Below, piece by piece: positions 36,422-47,560 of a stretch of DNA of 64,000 bases. A program made the position numbers and the translations under genes. Under the pieces are notes generated by a model. The model saw only the letters and a program-made list of their open reading frames with translations, had not been told where the DNA came from and made no database searches. The stretch comes from Letharia columbiana (lineage: Eukaryota; Ascomycota; Lecanoromycetes; Lecanorales; Parmeliaceae), in NCBI RefSeq assembly GCF_014066305.1, contig NW_023501116.1, forward strand, positions 62,001-126,000. Reading direction: 5' to 3'. Each line of letters opens with the position of its first letter. Position 1 is the stretch's first letter.

Positions 36422-37146
36422 AATATATCGAATAGGAGTAGATACGATTAGCCGTTAACCAGAATAATAATTAGAATAGCTACTTTATACTTCTAAATAT
36501 AGAAATCCCAACGGGATATTTAATACATATATCATTTCATAATATAATATTATAGATATACTATATCGTAATATATCTCGTTAAGATTTTATACTATATT
36601 AGATATGAGATTATATAAATTTAATAACTTATATTATATTAGAGTATAATATAATAGATTAATATCTTATATTATATTATATCTTTTTAACTACTATTAA
36701 TTAGATATACGTAGTCTTAAAAGCTTTAAAGCTAATAGTCTTACTATCTATAAAGCGATTACGAGTAAATAAAATTCTTTCTTTCTTCGAAGAGTCTCTT
36801 CTATATATACTCGCTTCTTCGCTCTTATAATACGCTTAAATTTAAATAGACTAGTTCTATCGAGAGTTAACGACTAAATTTCGAAGATATAATTTAAATA
36901 TAAAGAATATATACGTTTAATAGATAGAAGCTATACGCGTAATAGCTATTAAGAATATCTTCTTTTAATTTAAATCTTTTATTATATAATTTTTAATATA
37001 TATAAAAGAATAAGATAGAGCTAATTTTAAAAATTTTAAAATTATATATATAATTAATTATAAATTTAAAGTTACTACGCTCTTTAATTAAATCGATTAA
37101 ATTATTATAAATAAATAAATTAACGTTTATAACTATTAAAAAAAAT

Positions 37147-37530
37147 CGCTTATTAAAGTTCGCTTAATAAATAGATATATATTATTTAATTTTAGAATAA
37201 CTTTTCTTTTTTCTATTAAATTTTAAGTTTTTTTTTTAAATTATAGAATAAAATATAGGCCTTTAGAAAGAAAAAGGACTTTTAAATTTAATTTAATAAT
37301 TATATATCGTAAGAAATTTAAATATCGCTTATTAAAGTTCGCTCGATAGTTAAATAGCTCTAATTAAAAAATAATAGATATATATTATTAATATATAAAA
37401 TAACTTTTTTATTTTTAATTATAGAGCGAAATTAGAGCTTTTAGATAAAAGAAGAATTTCTAAATTTAATTTTATAATTATTAAAGCGTAAGTAATTCAA
37501 ATATTACTTATTAAAAACTTATTTACTCTA
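37147..37530. repeat. diverged tandem units of about 179 bp inside the RIP block
   Basis: CGCTTATTAAAGTTCGCT occurs at 37147-37164 and again at 37326-37343, each followed by related AT-rich sequence (GATATATATTATT, then an ATAACTTTT-type stretch). A third, more diverged start (TTACTTATTAAAAAC) lies near 37504. The period is about 179 bases. Confidence 0.55.
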
Positions 37531-38149
37531 TTAAGAATATATTTTTATATAAGCTTAAATAGTCGAGTAATAATAACTTTAATAAATTTCGAAACTATTT
37601 TACTTTATCCTCGATTTAAATTTATAAATCTCTCTTATTAAAAAATCGTAAAATCGTAAAATTATAAAATTCGTAGAATTAATAAAAATTCTATAAATTA
37701 TAAAAATAAAAATAAAATAAAATAAAAACTATAAAGTATATTAGAAATTAAAAATAACTTCTTATTAATTAAATTTAAATTAATTTAAAGTTAATTAACT
37801 CTCTTTAAACTTAGTATTAATATAACTTCTCTTTTTCCTATTAAAATCTTTTAACTTCTTTTTTAAATTATAGAATAAAATTTACGCTTTCAAATAATTT
37901 AAGAACTTTAAAATTCGATCTTATATTTTAAGTAAATCTTAAATTAAAATATTTTTACTCTTCGAGAGTCGAATTTAATCTCGAAATTAGATTTAAAAAT
38001 TAATTACTTCTTATAAATTTAATTTATAGACTTAAACTTATTTCTAATTAATAATAAGTAAGTAACTCTTTATTATTTAATAATTATAATAAATAAATTA
38101 TTATATAAATTATTATATACTAAATATTAGCTTCTTATTTTTTTTTTAT

Positions 38150-38245
38150 AAAAATTTTATAAAAAAAAAAAAAAATAAAAAAAAATTTTTTTTCCCCCCC
38201 CCAAGGGGTTTTAAAATATAAATAAAAAAATTTTTTTTAATTAAG
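38150..38245. repeat. homopolymer stack at the right edge of the RIP block
   Basis: Successive long runs of T, A, T and C are followed by AAGGGG, TTTT, AAAA and further A/T runs. It is low complexity and may be an assembly or polishing artefact. Confidence 0.7.
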
Positions 38246-38587
38246 AGGAATTTAATCTTAGCATCTACTCACCCCTGCCGAACTTTTTTTCACCCCTGCC
38301 GAGCTGTAACCCGAAGTTGTCACACAATCATGTAGGTGAGTTCGCAGGGCGAACTGGTGAGACCCTCTGTCTCTATGCTAGAGTGGTGTGGCTGCGTGTC
38401 GACGGCGTTGTGCTGTGTGTTGAGAGCTCACGGCTTTGATCTTTGGGCAGACGATGACGTGTTGAATGGAAGTTCGAAGCAAGGTGCCGAACCATATGAC
38501 GAGCGTGAATTTGGAAGTTATATAGAGTTGGGTCCTCAATCCAAAATATATAGGGTCAGGCCAATATTAATTACATTCTCCGAACTA

Positions 38588-39433
38588 TCAACGTACGATG
38601 TATATAATCAAGAACAAGTATCCTAATTCACTTGCTTTTATACGCCTTGCTTCAGATCCAGATTTTGTTGGGCTCGGTGACGGCAAAGTGGTGGAAGGAG
38701 ACGCCGCTTGGTTGGCTGTAGCAGCTGGACTGCTCGAACTCACGGTGCTGGATGGAGCTGAGGAAGAAGCGGCCACAGAAGTGGCAGCCGCAGGTGCATC
38801 AGAGGTGTCCGCGGTACCTGAATCACCACCCGACGCCGCCTCGTTCGTAGGATTTTTGCACGACCCCAACACCGCCTGATCGAACAAAGTCCCCGCCTTT
38901 GCTCCTGCATTACAGAAATCCGACAAACAGTACTCCACCCCCGTCGCCTGCAAACAGCTATGCAAGCACCTCAGGTCATTATTCGACACTCCATCCTGAC
39001 AAAGGCACTTTGCGAAGGCCGCGTCGTCCGTCCAGTCCATTTGGCAATCACTGATCGCGCCGCCCGGGCTGCAATTACAACTGACGCTATCGGCCGCCTT
39101 GACAAACTCCTGCCCGAATGATACGAGGAAGTTGTCGATGTCGTTGGTGTCGTCGTCCGCGTCGGGATTTTTGGTGTTGCAGGTATTTGGGTTGGTGGGG
39201 GGTTCATTCCACCAGTTTGTCAGCAGCTTGTTGGCTTCGCCGATGCAGGCTATTGAGGCGGTGATGGAATTGTGCGCGATTAGGCATTTGGTGTACTCGA
39301 TGGGCGTGCAAATCTGTTGGGTGTCGCACGCTGCGGTGTGGTTGAAGGTGCAGGGGTCGCTAGTAGCAGGAGTGGTGAGGAGCAGTAATGCGAGATGTAT
39401 GGTGCTGAGACTAGATACCGGTGGCCTGAACAT
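38588..39433 (-). CDS. secreted cysteine-rich protein with Ser/Ala-rich tail, about 281 aa
   Basis: The frame is open upstream to 39535, but the Met at 39433 is preferred. It starts MFRPPVSSLSTIHLALLLL, a clear signal peptide ending before DPCTFNHTAACD. The mature N-terminal half holds many Cys: CDTQQICTPIEYTKC, CNCSPGGAISDCQMDW, KCLCQDG, LRCLHSCLQATGVEYCLSDF. The tail is a Ser/Ala/Thr/Pro-rich stretch of about 80 residues followed by a short hydrophobic end (LGYLFLIIYIVR), which could be part of a GPI signal. The Cys pattern differs from a canonical CFEM domain, so no family is assigned. It lies less than 400 bases from the RIP block, a common setting for fungal secreted effectors; a virulence role is conjecture. 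Confidence 0.72.
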   Translation of the reverse strand: MFRPPVSSLSTIHLALLLLTTPATSDPCTFNHTAACDTQQICTPIEYTKCLIAHNSITASIACIGEANKLLTNWWNEPPTNPNTCNTKNPDADDDTNDIDNFLVSFGQEFVKAADSVSCNCSPGGAISDCQMDWTDDAAFAKCLCQDGVSNNDLRCLHSCLQATGVEYCLSDFCNAGAKAGTLFDQAVLGSCKNPTNEAASGGDSGTADTSDAPAAATSVAASSSAPSSTVSSSSPAATANQAASPSTTLPSPSPTKSGSEARRIKASELGYLFLIIYIVR

Positions 39434-40477
39434 GTTTGTTCTTGGTGATGGGCAGGCCGCGAGTAGGTCCTGGGTCAGTGCAGGGAAAGTCCTGGGAACA
39501 AATGATGAAGGAAACAGCGGGCTCCAAGTTTTCATGTAAATCGCTTATATATTTTCGGGAAAGATTATTTGGCCCCCAAGAATCCTTCGAACATCTCCAT
39601 TTCTTAACGCCTGAATAGGGCGACCTTGTTTTTGCGCTAGGCAATAGTTCTCACCACCACAACGTTAGCTCCTCCCTGAGTGCAGTCTAGATAGACAACG
39701 ACGTCGATCTTCTGATCTTTCTGCACTGCGCCTCTATCAGCTGATGGGTCTTTCGAGGCTGCTGCCTCGGATTGGTTATACTTGTGACGATCGAGCCTCT
39801 CGTTCTTTCGTCGCCAGCTGTCTTATTGGCTCATGGCAAGTCTTTCTACGCGCTGTTATCATATACTGGTATGTAATAATTGATAATGAAATAGGTAGGT
39901 TATCATTTCCTAAGCTCTCTGGTAAGCGATCTAATTCTATCGTTCTAAAATTCGAACGCGAGCGAGCGTTACATTAGTGATCTTTAGCAACATTTTTCAT
40001 AACATTTTTCATAATTTAGTGTTTCCAATGCGGAAGTAGCCCTACCCCTCGGCCGCTAACATAATAGAGTAATACCTCGGGCGAAGCACCCCTAACTTTA
40101 AGTAGGTACGCGGGCTTCCAGAATTCGTCGTACACCCTAGTCCAAATTAGGCGCTAGGGTGTACGACGAGTTCTGGAACCCGCGTGGTAGTCCGCCTACA
40201 ATTTCAATAATGGCTCCTTACTATCTGACATGGACGCAGATGCGGCAGCCAATGGGCCTCTTCTCTAATGCCTCATCATTCTCGCCTCCATTAAAACCGG
40301 AGATGGAAGCCATGAGTTCAAGAGCAGATACCAGATGGCCATGGATGGAGTCCCGACAGCAGGCAGCAGAGGATGTGGCTCCCTCGCCTCAGTAGTGCAT
40401 GCAGTCTCGAAACATACAAACGTACGACCTCTGCTTCTCACGCCTTCCTCCTTCCTCCTTCCTCCTCTCTCTCAGTC
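39434..40477. other. intergenic with a foldback hairpin
   Basis: Contains two copies of AACATTTTTCAT near 39988-40011 and the long hairpin described separately. No gene is supported. Confidence 0.4.
40108..40185. repeat. 32-33 bp inverted repeat (hairpin)
   Basis: The left arm 40108-40140 begins ACGCGGGCTTCCAGAATTCG. The right arm 40154-40185 is its reverse complement with one mismatch and one gap. The 13-base loop ends at 40153. It may be the remnant of a small foldback element. Confidence 0.85.
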
Positions 40478-43400
40478 ATGGATCCAGCGACCATCTTCTC
40501 CACCATCGGCACCGCCGTCGCCCTTTCCATAATTTGCCTTGAGATCGCTAAAATCCTGAAACACATCCACACAAGCTACAAAGAGTCAATAGCACAGTGC
40601 GATCTATCGAGGCCCGATGCGACGTCTCCTATATCTCCGCCCAAACCATCAAACAATGGCTGGAGAACCAAGAGAAAGAGGCGTCCAGCGAGTTGAGACT
40701 ACAGTTGCTGAACGTCGGCAAAGCGCTCAGCCTAATCAACGAGTCAATGAAAGATCTGGAGGCGACCTTACATAAGGTTACGGAGAAGAATACTGCCATT
40801 GGTCCTATAACTGGCTACAACTGGACTTCCAACGGCTCATTGGGGGATAGCTGGCTGAAGGCAAAATTCGTATTCAATGTGGATGCTCTCAAGGGGCATC
40901 TGGCAGAGTTGCGTGAGCACGGCGGTTTGCTACAATTTACCCTGACCACGCTTCAAGTGTACGCAAGCGATGTCCTCAGAGATGAGTTGAAAAGCCGACA
41001 GGACCCAAGATGCACGCCGTCGGCTCCTGGAAGATCAGCCGCGTCGTTCCGGCACGTTGCCGCTCGAGCATTCGCGATCCGACAAGCATATACCATACGG
41101 CGAAAGCCGCAGGAAGAGCAGGGGAGCCATTTAGCAAAAGTGACGACGACGAATGTGCCTCCCGCCTCCCAAGACCAATCGTCCGCTATACCGTCCGCCT
41201 ACGAAGAATTTCTTGCTATCCATGACACAAACAAAAAGACCGATCTACCACGAAGAAATGGCACATTACCGTCTCCCGCGAATGGACTCAAGATTGCCCA
41301 TGCCCAGAAAGCAGACACGTCTACTACACAAAATGCCAGCTTACTGGTCAGTGGGCAGCTACAAGAGACGAGCCATCCAGTGTCACAAAGCGTTCCGAAT
41401 GTGCTCCCTCATGAAACATTTGGCGCTACTCCCACTCCTTTACCTCGAGATGCTTGGGGTGTACCAAAGTTATCAGCGGAATCATTTCGGGAAGAGACAG
41501 GCTCTGCGCGATCGCTGCCAGAATTGCCTCCACAACAACTGATGGACGATGTTTGGCAATCAAAGGAGTCGACGAACAACGACAGCGAGCTACCACCTCG
41601 GCTGTCAAATGACGTGATATGTGCGACTGTATCGCAAAATGAGGACGGGAGTCGCAATCATACTGATCAGGAGGCAATCAGACCTTCCGTCACCGCCGTA
41701 GAGACAGCTCCACCTAGCGCATATAGTCCAAGCGTTCCAAATGCCGGAGTCTTATTAATGCATCATTCGCAATCCAAGGCTGGCCTTCGTCTCACCGATA
41801 ACATGAGCAGGGTATCTCTCCTGACAGCAAATACAGCAGACTCTGCTCCAAACAGTCGGGATCCAAGCTTATTCAGTAAAGGTTCATCTGTGTGGACCGC
41901 GGACTCTGCATTCACACCATCGTCAACTCACTCTGACGCTCGCGGTACCACATTTCCAGCACCTCCGCTTTCTTCCGTGTATCCTATACGGAGGAAACCG
42001 CTCGGATCCTCAAAGTCTCATGATAGTCTTCTGCCCTCAACGAACGCATTTTTACAGATAGACTCGTATCATGAGCACGCTACGGCGGCTTCAGTGACAC
42101 GAGGAACAATGACGCAGTCTCCGACACCTCTAGAGAGCGTCGAGGTAGTTGGCGGGCCTTTTCAAGACACCCAAGTTGGTCCTCAGGAACGAAGACTGGT
42201 CTCCCTCTTGGCAATACAGCTGCCTCAAGCACCTCTGCGGTCGTTCCAGCGCTCAATCCCTCTGAGTTTGTTGTTAACAAGCCCGGGCCAGATGGTTCCC
42301 CGCTGCTGGTACGAGCTGCAAGTGATGGTCTGGGGGAAATTGTGGAGAAGCTGCTCGCCAATGGAGCCCACATTGAAGCTGTCCACAGTGAGACAAAACG
42401 TAATGCTTTGATCGAAGCTTCGGTACAGGGGCACCACAACATTGTCGATTTGCTTCTGGACCATCGTCGTTCGCATCAGCATCTAGACTCGCAGCATATG
42501 AGTGTGCTACATCACGCTGCCAAAACGGACATCTCCTTGTTGCAAAGGCCCTTCTAGACAGAGGTGCCGCTGTTAACATTCAAGGTTCGAGCTGCTTGAC
42601 ACCTCTTAATCTTGCTTCGTGGGCCTCTCATGCCAACATGGTGATGCTTCTCCTACAAAGACAGGCCAACGTCGAGGCAAGAGACGCATCGCAACAGACA
42701 GCCCTTCATGTGGCCGCTTCTCGTGGTTTCCCGAACGTATGCAACTCACTACTCGACTATGGCGCTCAGTCCGAGAGACGGGATGGTGACCCGAAAACTC
42801 CAATGAAAAACTAGCCAGGATACCGGGAAGTAGTAGATTTGTCACTCGCTCGACTCACTCTACGGCCGACAGATACCAATTTGTTGCTGCTTTCTTTGGC
42901 GCAATTGAGACTGGATGTGTACGCATGATTGAAGGCTTCTTTGACTGAGGGGCTACTCTGAAGGGTCTCAAGAACGATGCATATAAGCCAGCAATTCTAG
43001 CTGCGAAAAGTGGGAATCCTGAGATGGTGACATTATTGCTGCGCCAAAAGGCCAAATTCAAAGGAAAGGACAGTGATGGCTGGACAGCCTTGCATTCTGC
43101 CGCTCACCACGGCCAAACTCTAGTCATCGAGCAACTGGCTGACCGGAAAATGCCAAGCAAGGCAACGACAGCCCAAAAAGAGACGCCACTCCACCTAGCC
43201 GTTGCAGCGGGTCACTTTGGAGCAACTGATTGCCTTCTTCGGTGTAAGCGTGAATCATGTGTCACCTCCAAAGACGGTCGTGGCGAAGAGCCGCTTCATC
43301 GGGCTTCTCGTGCTGGAAGTACTGACACAGTCAACCTGTTGTTTTCCCACAAAGCGAATGTAAACGCTGAGAACGGCTTCGGCTGGAAGCCGCTTCACAT

Positions 43401-44043
43401 CGCGGTTGATTATGGACATGCAGCAATAGTTCAACAATGGGTGAATTTAGGCGCCTCAATCGAAGAAAAGATGGGTTCGACAGAGTACAACAAGGTTGAC
43501 ACTCACTTTCTCGTCGACAGTGGGTACTGGGCTGAGGCACTGTGACCATTTCCGGGAAGCAAGCCTCTTCACCTCGCTGTAGAATTCGACCATGACGATA
43601 TTGCCCGGTTTCTGCTCAGCAAAGGTGCAAAGGTTGATTCAGCCTGTGGCAGAGGTTGGAGACCTCTTCATTTAGCCGCTTTGAACGCTTCTCCAGCCAC
43701 CGTAGACATGTTGCTCCAGAGGAACGCATATCCGCTTGCAGTCACAGACTTGGCCCGAAGCAGAACGCCCCTGGGCCTGGCACGTCATCGTTCGCAATCG
43801 AAAACATTATCTGGGATTGTGCCGTCCGAGGCAGATCGACTCCGGGTTCAGGAGCTTCTACACGCAGCCATGGCCTCAGTGCCAAAGCGTTCGCAAGACC
43901 ATTGGAAGCAGATGAAAATTATAGCAGGCAAGGGACCGGATGACAAGACTGAGAACCTGAGGGCTGCCGCAGCTGCTATGAAGATCACTGGGAAGGGACT
44001 CGCGTTGGCAAGGCATGCAAGCATTATAGACATGAAAGTCTGA
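40478..44043 (+). pseudogene. ankyrin-repeat STAND-like protein gene, broken
   Basis: The ATG at 40478 begins MDPATIFSTIGTAVALSIIC, resembling the helical N-terminal domain of fungal STAND proteins. One base is out of phase near 40596, after which SIEARCDVSYISAQTIKQWL and a long Ser/Pro-rich linker run to about 42200. A second shift leads into ankyrin repeats (GSPLLVRAASDGLGEIVEKL, NALIEASVQGHHNIVDLLLD). A third at about 42525 falls within the repeat VLHHAAK...LLVAKALLDRG. Stops follow at 42812, 42946 (TGA in FFD*GATLKG) and 43543, each with repeats continuing beyond. At least eight ankyrin units are visible, ending with a coiled, basic tail at 44043. There is no NACHT/NB-ARC domain between the N-terminus and the repeats. 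Several independent breaks make decay likelier than sequencing error. Confidence 0.78.
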
Positions 44044-44410
44044 GGTGACGAATTTAACAGACTCCACGGAGCTGACGGTTCACTTGAAGATGTTGAACAA
44101 CAAAGGAGAAGACGCTAACCGTCTTTGACAAGTGCATAGTGGTGCTCGCGCATCATCAGGCCAAGCGGTGAGATGGATCATATTCATTATCAGCAACCCA
44201 CTTCAAATCAAACGCAAATATGGAGCGCAAGAACAAGGGAGATGTTTGCAATTTTTTGGATTTTCATTTGTATCTCAGTAAGAAAATGTATACATATCCT
44301 AAGCGTACTGTCCACAACACTTCCCATCTCATCCAGCCTTCTACTCAATACCATTATCCATCTTAACAATGTCCTATCTGTACCCCTGAATCCACTCTAC
44401 CTCCCCACCT
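44044..44410. other. intergenic between convergent genes
   Basis: Holds the 3' ends of the ankyrin pseudogene and the lectin gene. No gene seen. Confidence 0.4.
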
Positions 44411-45058
44411 TCACTCCGAAGAAACGACGCAGTCATCACACGAGAAACAACTCGCACCATCACACACCCCCGGCCCCCCAGGGCCCGGATCAGGCTGATT
44501 CCCCGTCTCGGGCGTCCTCCAAAGAATCGGCGCACTACCCTCGCTCTCGACGCCGGTAATTTCCATGGCATAGCTTTGCGCCGTGAACGTGAGTAACAAG
44601 CCCCTGCCCGCAGTGCCAGAGCTCCAGAGAGCGGCACCGTTGATGTAGACGACGAGGTTTCCGTCGCCTTGCCAGGCTAGGCGGCAGGTATCGCCCGATT
44701 CACAGTTGTGCCCAGCTGTGCCGCTGGACCAGATTGCATCGCCGTTGTAGCTGTTGCATCGTCAGATTACGGGGAAGGAAGTAATTGACGGGAGTGTGAG
44801 ATGAAGGATAATTTGACTATTAACTAGAGAGATGGGCGGGGAGGTGAGAGGGAAGACTGACACGACGAAGTTACCGTCGCCTTGGAAGTAGGTATCGATG
44901 CCGCCCCAGAGACTGACGACTGGGCTGTTCGAAGGCTGTAGGCTGAACGCCTGGTTGGTATTGAAGAGGACTTCTTTGTTGACGCGACGCTGAATGGAGC
45001 CCATGGGCGAGGCCGTGGCCAAAGTGAGGATCGACAGTAATGTAGTAGTGAACCACAT
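44411..45058 (-). CDS. secreted B-lectin (bulb-type mannose-binding) protein, two exons, 178 aa
   Basis: Exons 45058-44862 and 44750-44411 join in phase (179 codons with stop); the 111-nt intron runs from GTCAGT to CAACAG. Residues 1-17 are a signal peptide (MWFTTTLLSILTLATAS). The B-lectin beta-prism contains two matches to the mannose-site pattern QxDxNxVxY: QGDGNFVVY (residues 59-67, spanning the exon junction) and QGDGNLVVY (93-101). Each is followed by an LW/IWSSGTAG strand. The C-terminal extension is Gly/Pro-rich and ends with CDGASCFSCDDCVV, a Cys cluster not typical of simple B-lectins. The role is binding of mannose-type glycans outside the cell, by family; self-wall or host targets cannot be told apart. 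Confidence 0.9.
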
Positions 45059-45101
45059 GTTCGCTATATGTTTCGGGACTTGACGAGTGAATAAAAGTTG
45101 T

Positions 45102-45126
45102 ACCGTGGAATCCGAAAATCCACGGT
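45102..45126 (-). promoter_or_regulatory. dyad ACCGTGGA-N9-TCCACGGT near the lectin start site
   Basis: A perfect 8-bp inverted repeat with a 9-base spacer lies between the TATA box and the ATG of the lectin gene. It could be a regulator-binding dyad or a 5'-UTR hairpin. Confidence 0.45.
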
Positions 45127-45137
45127 CCTCGCTGGGG

Positions 45138-45145
45138 TTTATATA
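45138..45145 (-). promoter_or_regulatory. TATA box of the lectin gene
   Basis: TATATAAA on the minus strand, about 80 bases upstream of the ATG at 45058, in otherwise GC-balanced DNA. Confidence 0.6.
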
Positions 45146-47560
45146 GATCTCCTCCGCTCAGCCTGACATGCTTTGTGAGAAAGCGACGCAAACCCAATGC
45201 TCAGCTGACCATTCACCACACTCTCTCATCTCCGCTCTCGCAGGCCCCTAGTCCGGATCCCATGCGATCACAACAACATGAAAGAACGTACACAGAGGCG
45301 CGGCAATACCTAACTTTGGGGGTATGCCAGCTACGAGTTTTTTTCGGCAGTCAAATCTTGTGTCCAGTGCGTCTCTAGCATGCACGGTTAGGAACATTTC
45401 GTCAAGTTTTGCCGGATCAGGCAAGGCGCGCTGAACGCTTAGCGAATACTAAAACCGTCCGTGGGGGCCATCGGTAGGCATCAGAGCTGAAGCTGAACTC
45501 AATATGTACGCACCGCCTGGAGCGGGCCTCAACCGTGCGGTACACGGCACAAAGGCGGATGAGAACGGTGCACCGTCTTTCCCCCACTGGAGAAGAGAGA
45601 GTGTAATCCATACAACATGCAGTAGTGTCAAGGCTTTTACTTTCCATAAAGCATATAGTGTCCAGCCAAGGGAAGGCTCACTACACATCGTGTGTCATCC
45701 GAATGACGTGCGCAACCACCTTCAGCTCCGCAGATATGTACATGCAATGCAACAGTACCTGCATAGAGTCCGGACATGCGCACACAAGGCACCATCAGGC
45801 TCGTGCCACGAGGCTGCGAAAAGAATCGATCTGAGAACGAGAATCTCAAGAAAAAAAAAGAATGGGTGCCATTCGAAAATTTGAGACAAGCCATGCTCAC
45901 CGATCGCGACGTGGTGCAAGTTTCGAACGGTCGCTGTCTCCACAATGGTAGTTTCCGCACCCACCCAGCGAGAGGTTCCGAATGCTAGGGATGTGTACGT
46001 ACGACATCAGTCAAGCTTGACGGCATACCATGCGATCTCGCGAGCTGATTATCAATTTCGAAGACCATGAAACAAGGGTCTTATTGCACGGATACATGAA
46101 ATCGAAGCGCTCATTGAAGAAGCAACAGAGAACCATGTCATCTCCAAAGCGTCCGTAAGAAAATGGGATCAAATGGTTCCTTGCCTCCCCCCAACGAACC
46201 TCCGCGACAGGAAGCAGAAAGACTGGCATGCTCGCTGTCAAGATAATAAAACACACCAAGCGTGGAGCGTACACACAATGCCACCACTGCTCTCGGCGAG
46301 CGTTGCGCCGCTCTTTGCATCTAGTCACGAGATCTCCGCTCATCTGGCCAAGAGTTTCAATCCTCCGATCTCTCGCGGGTAAGCAGCTATTCCATTCCAG
46401 GTCTGTATTCCAGTACCGACGACGCATCATCAATCTTGGACGCTTAGGGGTGGAAGACGAAGACGGTGATTGGTAAGATATGTGTCGATGATGTACAACG
46501 TACGCGACGTCAAGACAATGATACATTACACGGCCTTTTCACACGGGACGTGCCAACAGCCAGACGGCTCTGCGGAAGTGTGGGTTACCTCTACGGCTGC
46601 CGGCCCGGGACGTGTGTGTACGGGGATCCGGTCCCGCCGATTTACCTACGTCTACCGTTTATAAGATGTCGAGGTCAAGCTGATCAATTGCACGGCGTTC
46701 TCGATATGCGAGAGCGTTTCCAATTGAGCGCGGTGCTGAACGCGGACTCGAGGCTGCACGCGGACTTTTTTTTCGAGTGGCTGAACGAACGACCGCTGTC
46801 ATTCTATAGCTATGTAGTGCATGTTATCGGTGGATATATCTCATCGAAGAATAGAACAGAATAGATTAGAATAATTATCTATGGGTAGCATACTGACTTA
46901 TACTATCCACCCAAATGCACATACCCCCGATGAATTAAACATGTCACCTGTGGATCCCACGTCGTCGCCTACGAAGTTCAAACCAATACAACACTACTTC
47001 AAGCTATGTCGAATTTTGGATGTATTTAATGATCAAGCCGAGACCTTTCATTCGCCATTCTCAAATTCAACACCAGCAGCATACATATCTCACTGCGTGC
47101 ACATATCCTTCTAGCTCTCCAGTATCCTTCTCCCTCCATCGACAATATCAGCCGCTCGTAATCAAGCAGCGATCGAAGTAGTCCGCCGTACGTTGTCTTT
47201 CAACGTTAGGAACCAAACCTTTCGCATCGTCTTCTTGAATCATCCACATAGTTTAATTAATGATAGTACAGAGAGTACTGAGGGTAGTAGTAGTAGTAGT
47301 AGCAAGGGGGGTAGTTGAGGCGGTAGGATGAAGTCCAGGAAGTAAGTCATACATAGTAGCAATGACTTTCCCCAAAGAAGACCTATTAATCACAGGTAAT
47401 TTATTTTGATCAATGGAAGACACACGCTATTGATATTTAATTGCCTGTCAGGTGGCTACTATAACATCACGAGTAAGGAAATCATCCATGGATTGCTACT
47501 TTATCCATGAACAAACACAAGGAGGTTTCAACGCGCTGACCTCAAACCCTCATGGAATCA
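45146..47560. other. intergenic, no gene recognised
   Basis: Frames at 45504-45884 (+) and 46466-46864 (+) are open but show no domain or start context. A GTA trinucleotide repeat lies at about 47287-47303. Nothing else is supported. Confidence 0.4.

Larger units (their letters stand above)
35505..36705. mobile_element. 1.2-kb palindromic foldback element with mirror-image minisatellites
   Basis: The block is an inverted repeat centred near 36105. For example CCCGTTGGG at 35695-35703 mirrors CCCAACGGG at 36507-36515, and the AGAAGTATAAAGTAGCTATT-type sequence at about 35715-35735 mirrors 36473-36493. Each arm is about 500-600 bp and contains a 15-bp array. The non-repeated centre (about 36030-36165) has ordinary composition. 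The left arm is not RIP-mutated; the outer right arm (36520-36705) is an AT-converted version of the left. No transposase is encoded. A foldback or MITE-like transposon is the likeliest identity; target-site duplications could not be defined. Confidence 0.7.
34561..38260. repeat. RIP-mutated AT-rich repeat block
   Basis: Outside the central island (about 35505-36515), CA and TG are almost absent while TA is in great excess and CG persists. That is the pattern left when RIP turns CpA into TpA. No frame survives. The stretch 36990-37150 is homologous to 61005-61150 in the other block (both contain an AAAAGAATAAGATAGAGCTA core), so the blocks share a repeat family. Edges are near 34560 and 38260. 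The parent element cannot be named from this block. Confidence 0.85.
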
